64,000 nt of DNA from Nocardiopsis eucommiae (GCA_018388625.1 CP074402.1:1-64000), one strand, 5' to 3'. Numbered from the stretch's first letter, positions 32,718 to 42,138 are shown. Program-made: numbers and translations. The notes: generated from the sequence alone by a model not told the origin.

Positions 32718-33690
32718 TCAACGGGTGAGAAGGATCTTGCCTGTGTGCGCGCTCGATTCCATCACGCGGTGCGCCTCCGCCGCGTCCTCGATGGACAGTG
32801 CGCGGTCCACGACGGGGCGGATGGTTCCCTCCTCTACCAACGGCCAGACCTGCTCCAGTACTCCCGAGACGATGGTCGCCTTCTCCTGGGCCGGACGGGA
32901 GCGCAGCGTGGTCGCCTGGACCGAGAGGCGTTTGACCAGCATGCGGCCGAGGTCGATCTCGGCGGCGCCCCCTCCCATCAGACCGATGATCACCAGGCGC
33001 CCGTTGGTGGCCAGCGAGCGCAGGTTCCCCTCCAGGTAGGAGCCGCCCATGATGTCCAGGATCAGGTCCGCGCCGCCCTCGGCCCGCAGGACCTCGGTGA
33101 AGTCCTGGGTCCGGTAGTTCACGGTGATCTCGGCGCCCAGGTCACGGCAGCGCGCGAGCTTCTCCTCGCTGCCCGCGGTGACCGCGACGCGGGCGCCCAG
33201 CGCCTTCGCGAACTGGACGGCGAACGTGCCGACCCCGCTGCCGCCGCCGTGGACGAGGACGGTCTGCCCGGCACGCAGGCCGCCGACCATCACGAGGTTG
33301 GACCACACGGTGCAGGCCACCTCGGGCAGCGCAGCCGCGTCGGTCAGGCTGACCCCGCGCGGTACCGGCAGGAGCTGGCCGACCGGGACCGCCACCCGTT
33401 CCGCGTATCCGCCGCCGGTCAGCAGGGCGCACACCCGGTCCCCGACGGACCAGCCGGTGCCGTCGGTGCCGGGTCCCAGCTCGGCGATGGTGCCCGAGCA
33501 CTCCAGACCCGGGTACTCGGAGCCGCCCGGGGAGGGGGTAGAAGCCCTGGCGTTGGGACACGTCCGCGCGGTTGACCGCGGTGGCCGCCACGTCCACCAG
33601 GACCTCGCCCTCCCGGACGACGGGATCGGGGACCTCGGACCAGGCCAGGACCTCGGGGCCGCCCGGTTCGGTGATTCTGATCGCGTGCAT
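32718..33690 (-). CDS. zinc-type NAD(P)H:quinone oxidoreductase (two frame breaks)
   Basis: 324 residues after repair, from ATG 33690 (MHAIRITEPGGPEVL). N-terminal GroES-like domain, then a Rossmann fold with VLVHGGGSGVGTFAVQFAKA; MDR family like human TP53I3/QOR. Both breaks are six bases apart, at G4 33529-33532 and G5 33534-33538; adding a base to each restores the family motif QGFYPPPPGGSEYPGLECSG. It lacks the structural-zinc Cys cluster. NADPH-dependent reduction of quinones is inferred from family. Confidence 0.92.
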
Positions 33691-33873
33691 GGGGCCGACA
33701 GTACCCAGACTCGGGACCGAAGGGGAGGAGGGTTCGGGGGATCACTCTGTTCACGGTGCCGCTGAGGATGCTTTTCTGGTGCAGCACGGGTATGAGAACC
33801 CCGAGGGCCCCACCCCCGCAACCCGGCGGGACCCTTCCTCCACAGACACACCCCTCGACGCAGGAGAGCCCCG

Positions 33874-35559
33874 GTGGCACAGCAGGAACAGAACGGGTCG
33901 GCAGCCGAGTCGGAGCCGCACGAGCGGTCGGGCTGGCACGGAACCGACGACTCGGCGGAGGTCGAGGAAGCACCGGGCTCGCCCGCGCCCACTCCCAGGG
34001 AGCAGTGGTTCGGCGGGTTCGAGGGGCGGCCCCGCCCCCGCCGCCGTACGCGCGCCTGCCCGAGGACACGCCGCCGCCGACGCCCGGCACGGCCTTCCGG
34101 GCACCGGCGCCGGAGGACGACGTGCCGGACGAACCCGAGGAGGAGGCGGACGGTACGGTCCGGCTGTTCCCGGGTGCCCGCGACCGGAGGCCCCGGCCCT
34201 CCGGTCCGTGGCAGGAGGAACGCCGCCCCCAGCGACCCCAGCGCCTCGGGGGTCAGGCGGAGGAACGGGACCCGTTGGCGCCGCGCGGCACCCCCGGCGA
34301 CTCCGACGTGCCCGAACCCGAGCAGCTGCCGCCGCTGGAGGCCGAGCGCGCCGAACCGGTGGAGCCCGATCGGGCGGCACCGCTGGAGCAGGGGCCCTCG
34401 GGGCCCTGGGCCGGTCCCGCCCCGGCGGGGAACACGCGGCCCCCGCTGGGCCCTCCGGGCCTCTGGACGACCCCGGAACCCCCGTCCCCTCCGCCCTCCC
34501 TGACCGGTCCCCGCGACACCGGCCCCCGGGACGCGGGCCCGCGCGACACCGCCCCCGTGACACCGGCCTTGGAAGCCAGCCCTGGAGTGGCAGCCAGGCC
34601 CCGGCACGCCCTCCGTCGCCCCCCACCGACCACGGGGAGACCTCCGACTCCCTCAGCGCGGCCACGCTCGTCCGCAACCGCCGCTACGGGCCCACGGGCG
34701 GCTGGCGCCGCGCCGTGCACAGCGCCAGCCTCGGCCTGATCAACCCGGGCGAGTCCCCCAGGGTGCTGCGCGAACGCGAGCTGGTGGCCCGCGCGAGCAC
34801 ACCGGTCGCCGCCGGGCACCACAGGGTGGCGGTCCTCAGCCTCAAGGGCGGGGTCGGCAAGACCACCACCACGGTCGCCCTGGGCGCCACCCTGGCCTCG
34901 CTGCGCGGGGACCGGGTCCTCGCCGTCGACGCCAACCCCGACCGGGGCACGCTCTCGGACAAGGTGCGCCTGGAGACCGCCGCCACCATCCGTGACCTGC
35001 TCAACGAACGCCACCTGGTGTCGCGGTACGCGGACATCCGGGGCTTCACCTCCCAGTCGCCCAGCCGCCTGGAGATCCTCGCCTCCGACCGCGACCCGGC
35101 GGTCTCGGAGGCGTTCAGCGACGCCGACTACCGCGAGGTGGCCCGGATCGTCGAGCACTTCTACTCCATCTGCATCACCGACTGCGGCACGGGGCTCCTG
35201 CACGCGGCCATGCGCGGGGTGCTCGGGCTGGCCGACCAGGTGGTGCTGGTGAGCTCGGCCTCCGTGGACGGGGCGCGCAGCGCCAGCGCCACCCTCGACT
35301 GGCTGGACGCCCACGGGCACGGGGGCTGGTGCGCGGCGCCGCCGTGGTGCTGTCCATGGTGCGCTCGAACAGCAAGAGCAGCGTGGACCTCAACCGGTTG
35401 GAGGAGCACTTCGCGGGGCGCTGCCGGTCCGTGGTGCGGGTGCCCTGGGACGGGCACCTGGAGGAGGGCGCGGAGGTCGACCTGGAACAGCTCGCCCCCG
35501 CGACCAGGGACGCCTACCTGCAGCTGGCCGCGAACGTGGGGGAGGCCTTCGCGCGCTGA
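33874..35559 (+). CDS. MinD/ParA-family ATPase with long Pro-rich N-terminus (three frame breaks)
   Basis: 562 residues after repair, from GTG 33874 with GGAG upstream. Residues 1-265 are disordered and rich in Pro/Glu/Arg, with a repeated RDTGPRD/RDAGPRD stretch. The C-terminal 260 residues are a deviant-Walker ATPase: [33 protein letters not shown] and ITDCGTGLLHAAMRG. Breaks: G4 34023-34026, C5 34552-34556 and G5 35321-35325. The closest recalled relatives are the MinD-like proteins with Pro-rich leaders of ESX/type VII regions and SCO-type actinomycete proteins; no ESX genes are present here. Probably a membrane-cycling or positioning ATPase; partner unknown. Confidence 0.88.
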
Positions 35560-35634
35560 GAGGACGCGCGGGCCCGCCCTCGCCGGTTTCCCGGCACCCG
35601 GTCCCGACAATGGAGGTGAGGGGAAGAGGTGGAC

Positions 35635-36524
35635 ATGAACGCACAGGAACGCCCGCCAGCGGTCATCGCGGGGGTGGACGGCTCACCCATCGCCGGAGCG
35701 GCGCTGGCCTGGGCGGCGGACACCGCCGCCCGGTACGGGCGGCAGCTCAGGATCGTGCACGGCCTCGGCCTGCCCGCGGTGATGGGGACCCTCCCTCGTC
35801 GGAGCGGTACCAGCCCGGCGACGAGGTCCGGGAGGCCGGGCACGCGCTGCTCTCCGAGAGCGCCGAGCACGTCCGTGCCTCCCACCCCGAGCTGGACGTG
35901 GCCACCGTGCTGGCCTCGGAGGACGCCCCGGAGGTCCTGCTCGACGAGGCCCGCCACGGTGACGTCATCGTCGTCGGCTCCCGAGGGCTGGGCGCGGTGC
36001 GGGCGATCATGCTCGGCTCCGTCAGCCTGCGCACCTCCTCCCACGCCCCCTGCCCGGTGGTGGTCGTCCCCGAGGCGGCCCCGGAGCCGAGGGGCAGACT
36101 CGTGGTGGGGGTGGACGGCTCGGAGTCCTCACGCAGGGCACTGCGCTTCGCCCTGGAGCACGCTCTGGCCACGGACGCGGAGGTGGTGGTGGTCAACAGC
36201 TGGGAGGTGCCGCTCCCGGAGGACCCCACCGACGGGCCGTCCCCGCACGAGGAGATGTTCGACCGCCAGTCCGAGGAGGTGGTCGCCGGGGTGCTCGCGG
36301 AGGTGATCGACGACCGGACCCAGGCCCTGGAGATCAGCGCGGTCCGGATGCAGGCCGACCCGGTGGACGCCCTGCTCGAGGCGGGGGAGGGCGCGGACCT
36401 GATCGTGGTGGGCTCCCGGGGGCGCGGCGGGGTCCGGGGGCTGGTCATGGGCTCCACCAGCCAGGGCGTCCTGAGCCGGGCGCACGGCCCGGTCGCGGTG
36501 CTGCCGCCGCACTCCGACGACTGA
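35635..36524 (+). CDS. universal stress protein, tandem UspA domains (frame broken)
   Basis: 296 residues after repair, from ATG 35635 (MNAQERPPAVIAGVDGS). Two UspA domains, each with the ATP-binding G-2x-G-9x-G(S/T) motif: GSRGLGAVRAIMLGSVS and GSRGRGGVRGLVMGSTS. The break is at the G4 run 35784-35787, converting VMGTLPRR to VMGDPPSSERY. ATP-binding subclass of Usp. Tandem with a second Usp gene; together they form a small stress cluster. Confidence 0.93.
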
Positions 36525-36607
36525 CGGATTCCCTGTGCCGTTCACGTGTGTTCGTGCCCCACTCGGTGATGATGGTGAACAGAGGGAACTCTTCTCAAGG
36601 GGGAACC

Positions 36608-37537
36608 ATGTCAAGCGAACGACAACGTCCCAGCAGGGTGGTCGTGGGCGCGGACGGATCGGACCACTCGCGGGCGGCCCTCGTATGGGCGGCCGCCGAG
36701 GCCGCGCGCCGTGACGTCGAACTGCACGTCGTGTACGCGCTGGGGATGCCGCTGATCGTGTCCGCCTACGGCGGACCGACCCGCTTCGAGCCCTCCGACG
36801 AGATCTCGGGGCAGGCCACCACGATCCTCTCCGAGGCGATCGAACTGGTCCGGAAGGACCACCCGTCCGTCCGGGTGGAGACGTTCACCGCCCTGGAGGA
36901 GCCGCCGCTGGCGTTGATCCGGGACAGTCACCCGCACGACCTCATCGTGCTGGGCACCCGTGGACTGGGAGCCTTCGCCTCGATGTTCGTCGGGTCCGTG
37001 AGCGTCCGGGTGTCCGCGCAGGCCCCGTGCCCCGTGGTCGTGGTCCCCACCGGCCCCAAGGGCAGGCCGGCCACCACGAAGCTGGACCGGATCGTCGTGG
37101 GTGTCGACGGGTCGAACCCCTCCCGGCGCGCCCTGGGACTGGCGGTGGACCTGGCCGCCGAGACCGACGGCGAGCTGGTCGTGGTCAACAGCTGGGAGGT
37201 CCCCTACCCGTACGACCCGATCGCGATGACGGCGGCCGGGCACCAGCCGCAGGAGAACATCTTCGAGCGGCAGTCCGAGGAGCTCGTCGCCGAACTCCTG
37301 GCCGAGGCCATGGACGAGCAGCGCGACGACGTGAACATCGAGGTCACCGTGGTGCGGACCCAGTCCGGCCCGGTCGACGCGATCCTGGAGGCCGCCGAGG
37401 GCGCCGACGCCATCGTGGTGGGTTCCCGTGGTCGGGGCACCATCCGGGGGCTGCTGCTGGGCTCGGTGAGCCAGGGCGTGCTGCACCACGCGAAGATCCC
37501 CGTCGTGGTGCTCCCCAAGCACGCCGACGAGGACTAG
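36608..37537 (+). CDS. universal stress protein, tandem UspA domains
   Basis: 309 residues from ATG 36608, preceded by CAAGGGGGAACC. Two UspA domains (about 10-150 and 165-305) with GTRGLGAFASMFVGSVS and GSRGRGTIRGLLLGSVS ATP-binding motifs. Paralogue of the gene just upstream: both share VVVVNSWEVP or VVVNSWEVPYP in the second domain. Intact frame. Followed directly by a terminator and a MITE-like element. Confidence 0.95.
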   Translation: MSSERQRPSRVVVGADGSDHSRAALVWAAAEAARRDVELHVVYALGMPLIVSAYGGPTRFEPSDEISGQATTILSEAIELVRKDHPSVRVETFTALEEPPLALIRDSHPHDLIVLGTRGLGAFASMFVGSVSVRVSAQAPCPVVVVPTGPKGRPATTKLDRIVVGVDGSNPSRRALGLAVDLAAETDGELVVVNSWEVPYPYDPIAMTAAGHQPQENIFERQSEELVAELLAEAMDEQRDDVNIEVTVVRTQSGPVDAILEAAEGADAIVVGSRGRGTIRGLLLGSVSQGVLHHAKIPVVVLPKHADED

Positions 37538-37539
37538 GG

Positions 37540-37565
37540 AGGGGCGGCCCAGGGGCCGCCCCCTT
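37540..37565 (+). terminator. terminator after the universal stress genes
   Basis: AGGGGCGGCCC and GGGCCGCCCCCT arms around AG, followed by TTTCTAG; it ends where the MITE begins. Confidence 0.75.
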
Positions 37566-37566
37566 T

Positions 37567-37754
37567 CTAGGTCGTGCTTTTGGATCATTCCGCGCTCGCG
37601 TTGCCAGGCTGCCTCTCGCCGCGCCGATGAAGCTCGGACAGCCAAACCCGGGCTGGCCTTCGCTCATCGTCTTGCGAGAGATGGCCTGGCGGCCGCTCGC
37701 ATCGATGGCGGCTCCGCCGCCACCGGCGAAAGCATCCACAAAAACACGCCCTAG
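37567..37754. mobile_element. MITE-like element, 188 bp, imperfect palindrome
   Basis: Bounded on both sides by CTAG. The ends are inverted copies: CTAGGTCGTGCTTTTGGATC on the left and, read inward from the right, CTAGGGCGTGTTTTTGTGGA. Similarity continues inward: TTGCCAGGCTGCCTCTCGCC pairs with CGCCAGGCCATCTCTCGC, and a central GATGAAGCTCGG...CTTCGCTCATC. The whole element can fold back on itself and has no room for a transposase. The CTAG borders suggest mobilisation by an IS5-type (IS427-like) or IS630-type transposase, but that is inference. It abuts the Usp terminator and supplies the stop codon of the next minus-strand gene. Confidence 0.7.
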
Positions 37755-37954
37755 CTCTCCAGCTCCGACCTGCCGCGGGAGGCGCCGCTGGCCAGGACCC
37801 AGACACCGCTGACCACGAACGGCGCCAGCATGAAGAAGTAGGTGGTCCAGGACCCGCCCAGGCTGGGTACCAGCACGGCCAGGGCACCGGCCGTGAAGAC
37901 CACCCCGAGGGTGACCCACAGGACCTTCTGTCTGCCTCTTCCGATCGTCCTCAC
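37751..37954 (-). CDS. small two-TM membrane protein
   Basis: 67 residues from GTG 37954 (GGAAGTACGG upstream). Basic start (MRTIGRGRQK), then two hydrophobic helices (VLWVTLGVVFTAGALAVLV and FFMLAPFVVSGVWVLASGA). The TAG stop lies in the CTAG border of the MITE-like element, so the natural C-terminus may have been changed by the insertion. Unknown function. Confidence 0.6.
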   Translation of the reverse strand: MRTIGRGRQKVLWVTLGVVFTAGALAVLVPSLGGSWTTYFFMLAPFVVSGVWVLASGASRGRSELES

Positions 37955-38125
37955 CCCGTACTTCCGTGTGCGTCGCCGGTGTCGAACCGGTCACCCTCCG
38001 GCATACCGAACCAAAGGCCCGCCAAACCCTCCCGTGGCGATTCGTCGACAAAGCGACAGGTCCACCCACCCTCCTGTCACCGGGCGTCCGTCTCCCGCTC
38101 GGCGGGGAGATCGCTCTCTTGACGA

Positions 38126-38287
38126 TCAGGGGGCACCGACACCGCACACGAGGCCGACGACCGTTCCCACGACCCACGACGGCGCGTCGAACATCCAGTG
38201 GACGAGGACGCTGAGGGCGACGGCCGCCGCCATGAGAAGCACCATCGACGCCGCGGGAGAGGTGAGCCAGCGGGGGAGGGCTGCCAT
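38126..38287 (-). CDS. possible 53-residue membrane peptide
   Basis: ATG 38287, MAALPRWLTSPAASMVLLMA followed by a second hydrophobic stretch (SWVVGTVVGLVCGV). Two membrane segments predicted by eye. The ribosome binding site is weak (GGGAACACTC). It could be real or a chance hydrophobic frame. Confidence 0.45.
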   Translation of the reverse strand: MAALPRWLTSPAASMVLLMAAAVALSVLVHWMFDAPSWVVGTVVGLVCGVGAP

Positions 38288-38389
38288 GAGTGTTCCCGAC
38301 GGTTGGGGGAGAACGCCGACCGGGGGTCTACCCACCCCTCGAACCCGGTCAAACCGGCCGTGGTCGCGGGACGAGGCTGCTGCTGGAAC

Positions 38390-38439
38390 GACGAAGGCCG
38401 GTGGCCTGGTCCCTGGGGACCAGGCCACCGGCCTTCGTC
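38390..38439 (-). terminator. terminator of tRNA-Ser
   Basis: GACGAAGGCCGGTGGCCTGG and its inverted copy CCAGGCCACCGGCCTTCGTC, arms of 23 bases with a 4-base loop, 2 bases past the tRNA 3' end. Confidence 0.85.
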
Positions 38440-38441
38440 TG

Positions 38442-38530
38442 CGGAGGGTATGGGATTTGAACCCATGAAGCCCCGTCAAGGACTTGGTGCTTTTCAAGAG
38501 CACTGCACTCGGCCGCTATGCGAACCCTCC
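38442..38530 (-). tRNA. tRNA-Ser (anticodon TGA)
   Basis: Class II tRNA of 89 bases: acceptor GGAGGGT/ACCCTCC, anticodon loop CTTGAAA, long variable arm, T arm with GGTTCAAATCC, discriminator G. The terminal CCA is not encoded. Confidence 0.97.
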
Positions 38531-38648
38531 CGGGGAGAGGAGCCCTCTCCGCCAGACATGGTAGCCCACGGCGGAGGCGGGTTCGCGGGAGTGCTCGGTG
38601 TCGTCCGGGGGTGGCGCTTCCGGGTTACTCGTGAGTAACCTTGGGGGT

Positions 38649-39116
38649 ATGCAGAAAATGGACGCCGAGACGGCGGAGATGGTCAAGTCCGGGTTCCTGG
38701 CCGCGGTTCCCTTCGCGCGCACGCTGGGTGTGACCTTCAGCGAACTGGACCACGGTCGCGCCGTCATGCGGCTGCCCGACGACGCCGACCACCACAACCA
38801 CGTGGGCGGCCCGCACGCGGGCGCCATGTTCACCCTGGCCGAGTCGGCCTCGGGTGCCATCGTGATCGGCACCTTCGGCGACCAGCTGGAGCGTGCCGTT
38901 CCCTTGGCCGTCAGCGCCGAGATCACGTACCTCAAGCTCGCCATGGGCGACGTGACCGCCGAGGCCACGCTGGGCCGGTCGAGGGACGAGGTCGTCGCGG
39001 AGCTGGACGAGGGCAGGCGCCCGGAGTTCCCCGTGGAGATCGAGCTGCGCACCGACGACGGCACCGTCACGGGCCGGATGACCGTGCTGTGGACGCTGCG
39101 TCCCAACCGCAAGTAG
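38649..39116 (+). CDS. DUF4442 hotdog-fold protein (thioesterase-like)
   Basis: 155 residues from ATG 38649. Single hotdog domain: FARTLGVTFSELDHGRAVMR, HNHVGGPHAGAMFTLAESA and AVSAEITYLKLAMGDVTAEA, the central helix and strand order of PaaI/DUF4442 proteins. Predicted acyl-CoA thioesterase or binding protein, substrate unknown. It lies 57 bases before the DnaN homologue, possibly co-transcribed. Confidence 0.88.
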   Translation: MQKMDAETAEMVKSGFLAAVPFARTLGVTFSELDHGRAVMRLPDDADHHNHVGGPHAGAMFTLAESASGAIVIGTFGDQLERAVPLAVSAEITYLKLAMGDVTAEATLGRSRDEVVAELDEGRRPEFPVEIELRTDDGTVTGRMTVLWTLRPNRK

Positions 39117-39173
39117 CCCCAGACTGTCGGTATCGCTGGGTACGTTGACCGGAGGCAACGACCGGGAGGCGCA

Positions 39174-40280
39174 GTGAGACTACGTGTGGACCGCGACGCG
39201 TTCGCGGAGGCGGTCGCGTGGACCGCCAGGGCCCTGCCGACGCGGCACGCGGTCCCCGTACTCGCCGGGATGCGCCTGGAGGTCTCCCCGGACGGGAGCT
39301 CCCTGCACCTGTCCGGCTTCGACTACGAGGTCTCCACCCGGGCCTCGGTGGAGGTCCTCGCGGAGGAGTCCGGGGCCGCGCTGGTGCCCGGGAGGCTGCT
39401 GGCGGAGATCGTCAACAACCTGCCCTCGGGCACGGTGCGGATCGAGACCGACGGTTCCCGGGTGCGCGTCAGCGCCGGCGCGGCCAGGTTCACTCTGATC
39501 ACCATGCCGCTGGAGGACTACCCCAGCCTGCCCGGGATGCCCGGGCGGATCGGCTCCGTGCCGGCGGACGCGCTCACGGCGGCGGTCCGCCAGGTGACCC
39601 CGGCGGCCAGCAGGGACGACACCCTGCCGATGCTCACGGGTGCCTACCTGGACTTCACCGGCGACCGGTTGAGTGTGGTGGCCACGGACCGCTACCGCAT
39701 CGCGGTCCGCGAACTCTGGTGGAAGCCGGAGGATCCGGGGATCGACGCCGATGCCCTGGTGCCCGCGCGCACCCTGGCCAACACGGTGCGGGGCCTGATC
39801 AACCAGAGCAACGTGAACGTCGCCCTCGGGGGCGAGGGCATGATCGGATTCGAGAACGGCGAGCGCGCGACCACCACCCGGCTGATCGACAGCGACTTCG
39901 TCAAGTACGCCTCCTGGTTCCCGACGGAGTTCTCGGCGCGGGCCGAGGTCCCCGTGGGGCCGCTGCTGGAAGCGGTCAAGCGGGTCGCCTTGGTGGCGGA
40001 CCGAAACACGCCGCTCCGGCTCGCCTTCACGGAGGGTGAGGTTGTGCTGGAGGCCGGATCCGGGGACGACGCCCAGGCCGTGGAGGCCCTGGAGGTCGGC
40101 TACGAGGGTGCCCCGATCCGACTGGCGTTCCGGCCCGACTACCTGGCGGACGGGCTGACCGGGGTGGAGACCGACACCGCCCACCTGAACTTCACCGAGC
40201 CGACCAAACCCGCCGTGTTCACCGACGCGACAGAGGAACCCTCGTTCCGCTACCTCGTTCAACCCCTCCGGGTTAGTTGA
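39174..40280 (+). CDS. dnaN: DNA polymerase III beta subunit (sliding clamp) homologue
   Basis: 368 residues from GTG 39174. Three clamp domains: N-terminal RVDRDAFAEAVAWTARAL with LSGFDYEVSTRA, central DDTLPMLTGAYLDFTGDRLS and ATDRYRIAVREL, C-terminal ending FRYLVQPLRVS (canonical clamps end in a MPMRL/MPVRL-type motif). Length is normal for a clamp. It is not beside dnaA, recF or gyrB, so it is probably a second copy rather than the main dnaN, which should lie near gyrA beyond the left end of the window. It is followed at once by a DnaA-box cluster. I cannot tell whether another copy exists. Confidence 0.9.
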   Translation: MRLRVDRDAFAEAVAWTARALPTRHAVPVLAGMRLEVSPDGSSLHLSGFDYEVSTRASVEVLAEESGAALVPGRLLAEIVNNLPSGTVRIETDGSRVRVSAGAARFTLITMPLEDYPSLPGMPGRIGSVPADALTAAVRQVTPAASRDDTLPMLTGAYLDFTGDRLSVVATDRYRIAVRELWWKPEDPGIDADALVPARTLANTVRGLINQSNVNVALGGEGMIGFENGERATTTRLIDSDFVKYASWFPTEFSARAEVPVGPLLEAVKRVALVADRNTPLRLAFTEGEVVLEAGSGDDAQAVEALEVGYEGAPIRLAFRPDYLADGLTGVETDTAHLNFTEPTKPAVFTDATEEPSFRYLVQPLRVS

Positions 40281-40307
40281 CCAGGTGTTTTGCTGTTCTT
40301 GGGAAAG

Positions 40308-40465
40308 TTCTCCACAGGTTATCCACAGGCTGCTTCCTCAGCCTGTGGATAACCCCGGGTGATCGGCCCTCTCGGGGCTCGAACGGCCTCTCGAATCGGC
40401 CCGTATTTCCTGTGTGACATGGGAAAACGGGGCGCCTGTGGATTTCCTGCACAGCCTGTGGATAA
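40308..40465. other. cluster of DnaA boxes
   Basis: Four matches to the actinobacterial DnaA box in 158 bases: TTCTCCACA (40308-40316, forward), TTATCCACA (40319-40327, forward), TGTGGATAA (40344-40352, reverse) and TGTGGATAA (40457-40465, reverse), plus a near match TGTGGATTT (40437-40445). The block lies between the clamp gene and the convergent DUF2786 gene. Confidence 0.75.
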
Positions 40466-40479
40466 CTCGGGGTGAGGGG

Positions 40480-41316
40480 CTATTCGCCCTCGGCCAGAGT
40501 GGACGTCCGTCCGCTGGTCACCGGGGTGTCCAGCCCCAGCTCCGCCTGGCGCCCACGGCGGTATCCGGCGCGGTACCCGGCCGCGCTGTGGGTCCGCTCG
40601 GGACGGTGTTTGCGCAACTGTGGGAATTGCTTGTGGAACTCTTCGTTCACCCGGTTCGGATCGTCCCGCAGAACCAACTCCGCGCCGCGAGCCGAACCGT
40701 TCTCACCGTTACCCTCAGTGACGCCCGACTCCGCGTCCTGAGCGGCCATTTCCTGGAGTCGCGTCCTGAACTCCCGAATGCGTTCGGCCACGGCCTGACC
40801 GTAGGCGCGCACGAACGACCGGTAGTAGCGCTTGCGTTCGGTCTCCAGTTCGGAGCGGGTGTAGTTGCGCAGTTCCCGGATGTCGGCCACGTGCGAGGAA
40901 CTCATGAACCTGGCCGAGGCCTCCATCTGCATGGAGATCGACGGCATCAGCATCCGCAGCGCGTCCAGGGCACTGACCGTCCCCACCAGGATGATGGTCC
41001 GGTCGGTGTTCTCGGAGTTGTTCCCGCGCACCGCGGACTGGCATCCGTACGCGGCGGCGATGTCGGCCAGGGCTCTGACCCTGGCCTTGCCGTGGCCACC
41101 CACTCCGGGGACGGTGTAGTCCATACGGCTGATCGCGTCCGGTTCCTCGCCCCTCTCGGCGCGGGCCTCGGCCTCGGCGATCGCGTGGCGGGTCATCAGC
41201 TCGGCGGCCTTGGCGGTGAACGCCTGGCTCTCGGCATCAGTGACCGCGGGGTCCTCCGCCATGCGAAGGAGCCCGCGGACCCGCTCGACCATCTTCTGAC
41301 GAGCAGCTTCAGTCAT
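40480..41316 (-). CDS. DUF2786 domain protein
   Basis: 278 residues from ATG 41316. N-terminal DUF2786 (about 5-45: KMVERVRGLLRMAEDPAVTDAESQAFTAKAAELMTRH in pieces), then a mixed domain with SVQ/Arg-rich helices (YYRSFVRAYGQAVAERIREF). The tail ends AELGLDTPVTSGRTSTLAEG. DUF2786 proteins occur in many Actinobacteria and phages, function unknown. Convergent with the clamp gene across the DnaA-box cluster. Confidence 0.85.
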   Translation of the reverse strand: MTEAARQKMVERVRGLLRMAEDPAVTDAESQAFTAKAAELMTRHAIAEAEARAERGEEPDAISRMDYTVPGVGGHGKARVRALADIAAAYGCQSAVRGNNSENTDRTIILVGTVSALDALRMLMPSISMQMEASARFMSSSHVADIRELRNYTRSELETERKRYYRSFVRAYGQAVAERIREFRTRLQEMAAQDAESGVTEGNGENGSARGAELVLRDDPNRVNEEFHKQFPQLRKHRPERTHSAAGYRAGYRRGRQAELGLDTPVTSGRTSTLAEGE

Positions 41317-41428
41317 CGGCGCCGGTTGTCTCCCGTAGGTGAGGTGTGGTGCATCCGCTCCTTGGCGGAAAACATCGAGCCTAGGCCCTTCTGTTCCCCG
41401 CCACCATCACGGCGGCGCCCGACCACCC

Positions 41429-41865
41429 CTACTTCTTGTCGCCGGCGACCATGGCCACCACGCCGATGATGAGCCACAGGGCGAGGCCCACACCGAGACC
41501 GGCCCAGAGGCCGCCGAACAGGCCGCCGATGATGGCGAAGTCGGTGATCACGGACACGACGTAGCTCACCACGGCGGTGGCGCCACCGCCGAGGATGGCC
41601 GGGGCGCTCGCGTAGCGGAACGGGTAGGTGGCGGCCCAGCGGCGACCACGGCGGTCGCCCTTCTTGCTCAGCACGCCGCCGACCCCGCCGATCAGGGCGA
41701 AGAAGAAGATGCCGGTGGTCACGGCGGCCGGGATACCGGCCAGACCGAAGTTGGCAATGAAGGAGAGGGCACCGGCCACTGTGCCGCCGACGACGGACGC
41801 CCCCAAGGCCAGATCATCGTCGCCGAGGCGACGGGAGTGAATGCGTTACCGCGCTCCAGCGTCAT
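41429..41865 (-). CDS. four-TM membrane protein, glycine-rich (frame broken)
   Basis: 145 residues after repair, from ATG 41865 (MTLERGNAFTP). The first 15 or so codons are in another frame; one base added in a short C or G run near 41823-41840 joins them to GDDDLALGASVVGG. Four hydrophobic segments, for example AALSFIANFGLAGIPAAV-like, TTGIFFFALIGGVGGVL and LGVGLALWLIIGVVAMVAG. No family recognised. If not repaired, translation could begin at an internal TTG at 41806. Confidence 0.65.
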
Positions 41866-42138
41866 GTTCACAGCTCCAGTCGAATCGCGTGGCGCCCACT
41901 CTTCGCAGGGCCGTCCCCCTCAGGATGCGGGGCCAGGGGCGGACCGCACATCAGGGCCCGTCCCTGACTTACCCCCGAGGCGGTGCCTTGGCACCTGGCC
42001 GCGGAGGAAAGCAGACACGAATCATCCCAGAACGGTGGGGTCGCCGCCTCTCGCGAGTCCAACGATCGGCGGGGCGCGAAAGTGCCCGCCCCGAGGGGTT
42101 CGTGGCCGACACCGCCGCGTCCGGGCGCAGAACGTGGA

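Noticed and set aside
37344..38177. 277-codon minus-strand frame across the MITE-like element as a transposase
   Set aside because: The translation across the element has no DDE or DEDD motif and continues as shadow of the Usp gene. The element is too short for a transposase.
40308..40465. Chromosomal oriC
   Set aside because: Not called as oriC: no dnaA beside it, no clear AT-rich unwinding region, and fewer boxes than the many usual for actinomycete origins. Kept as a DnaA-box cluster.
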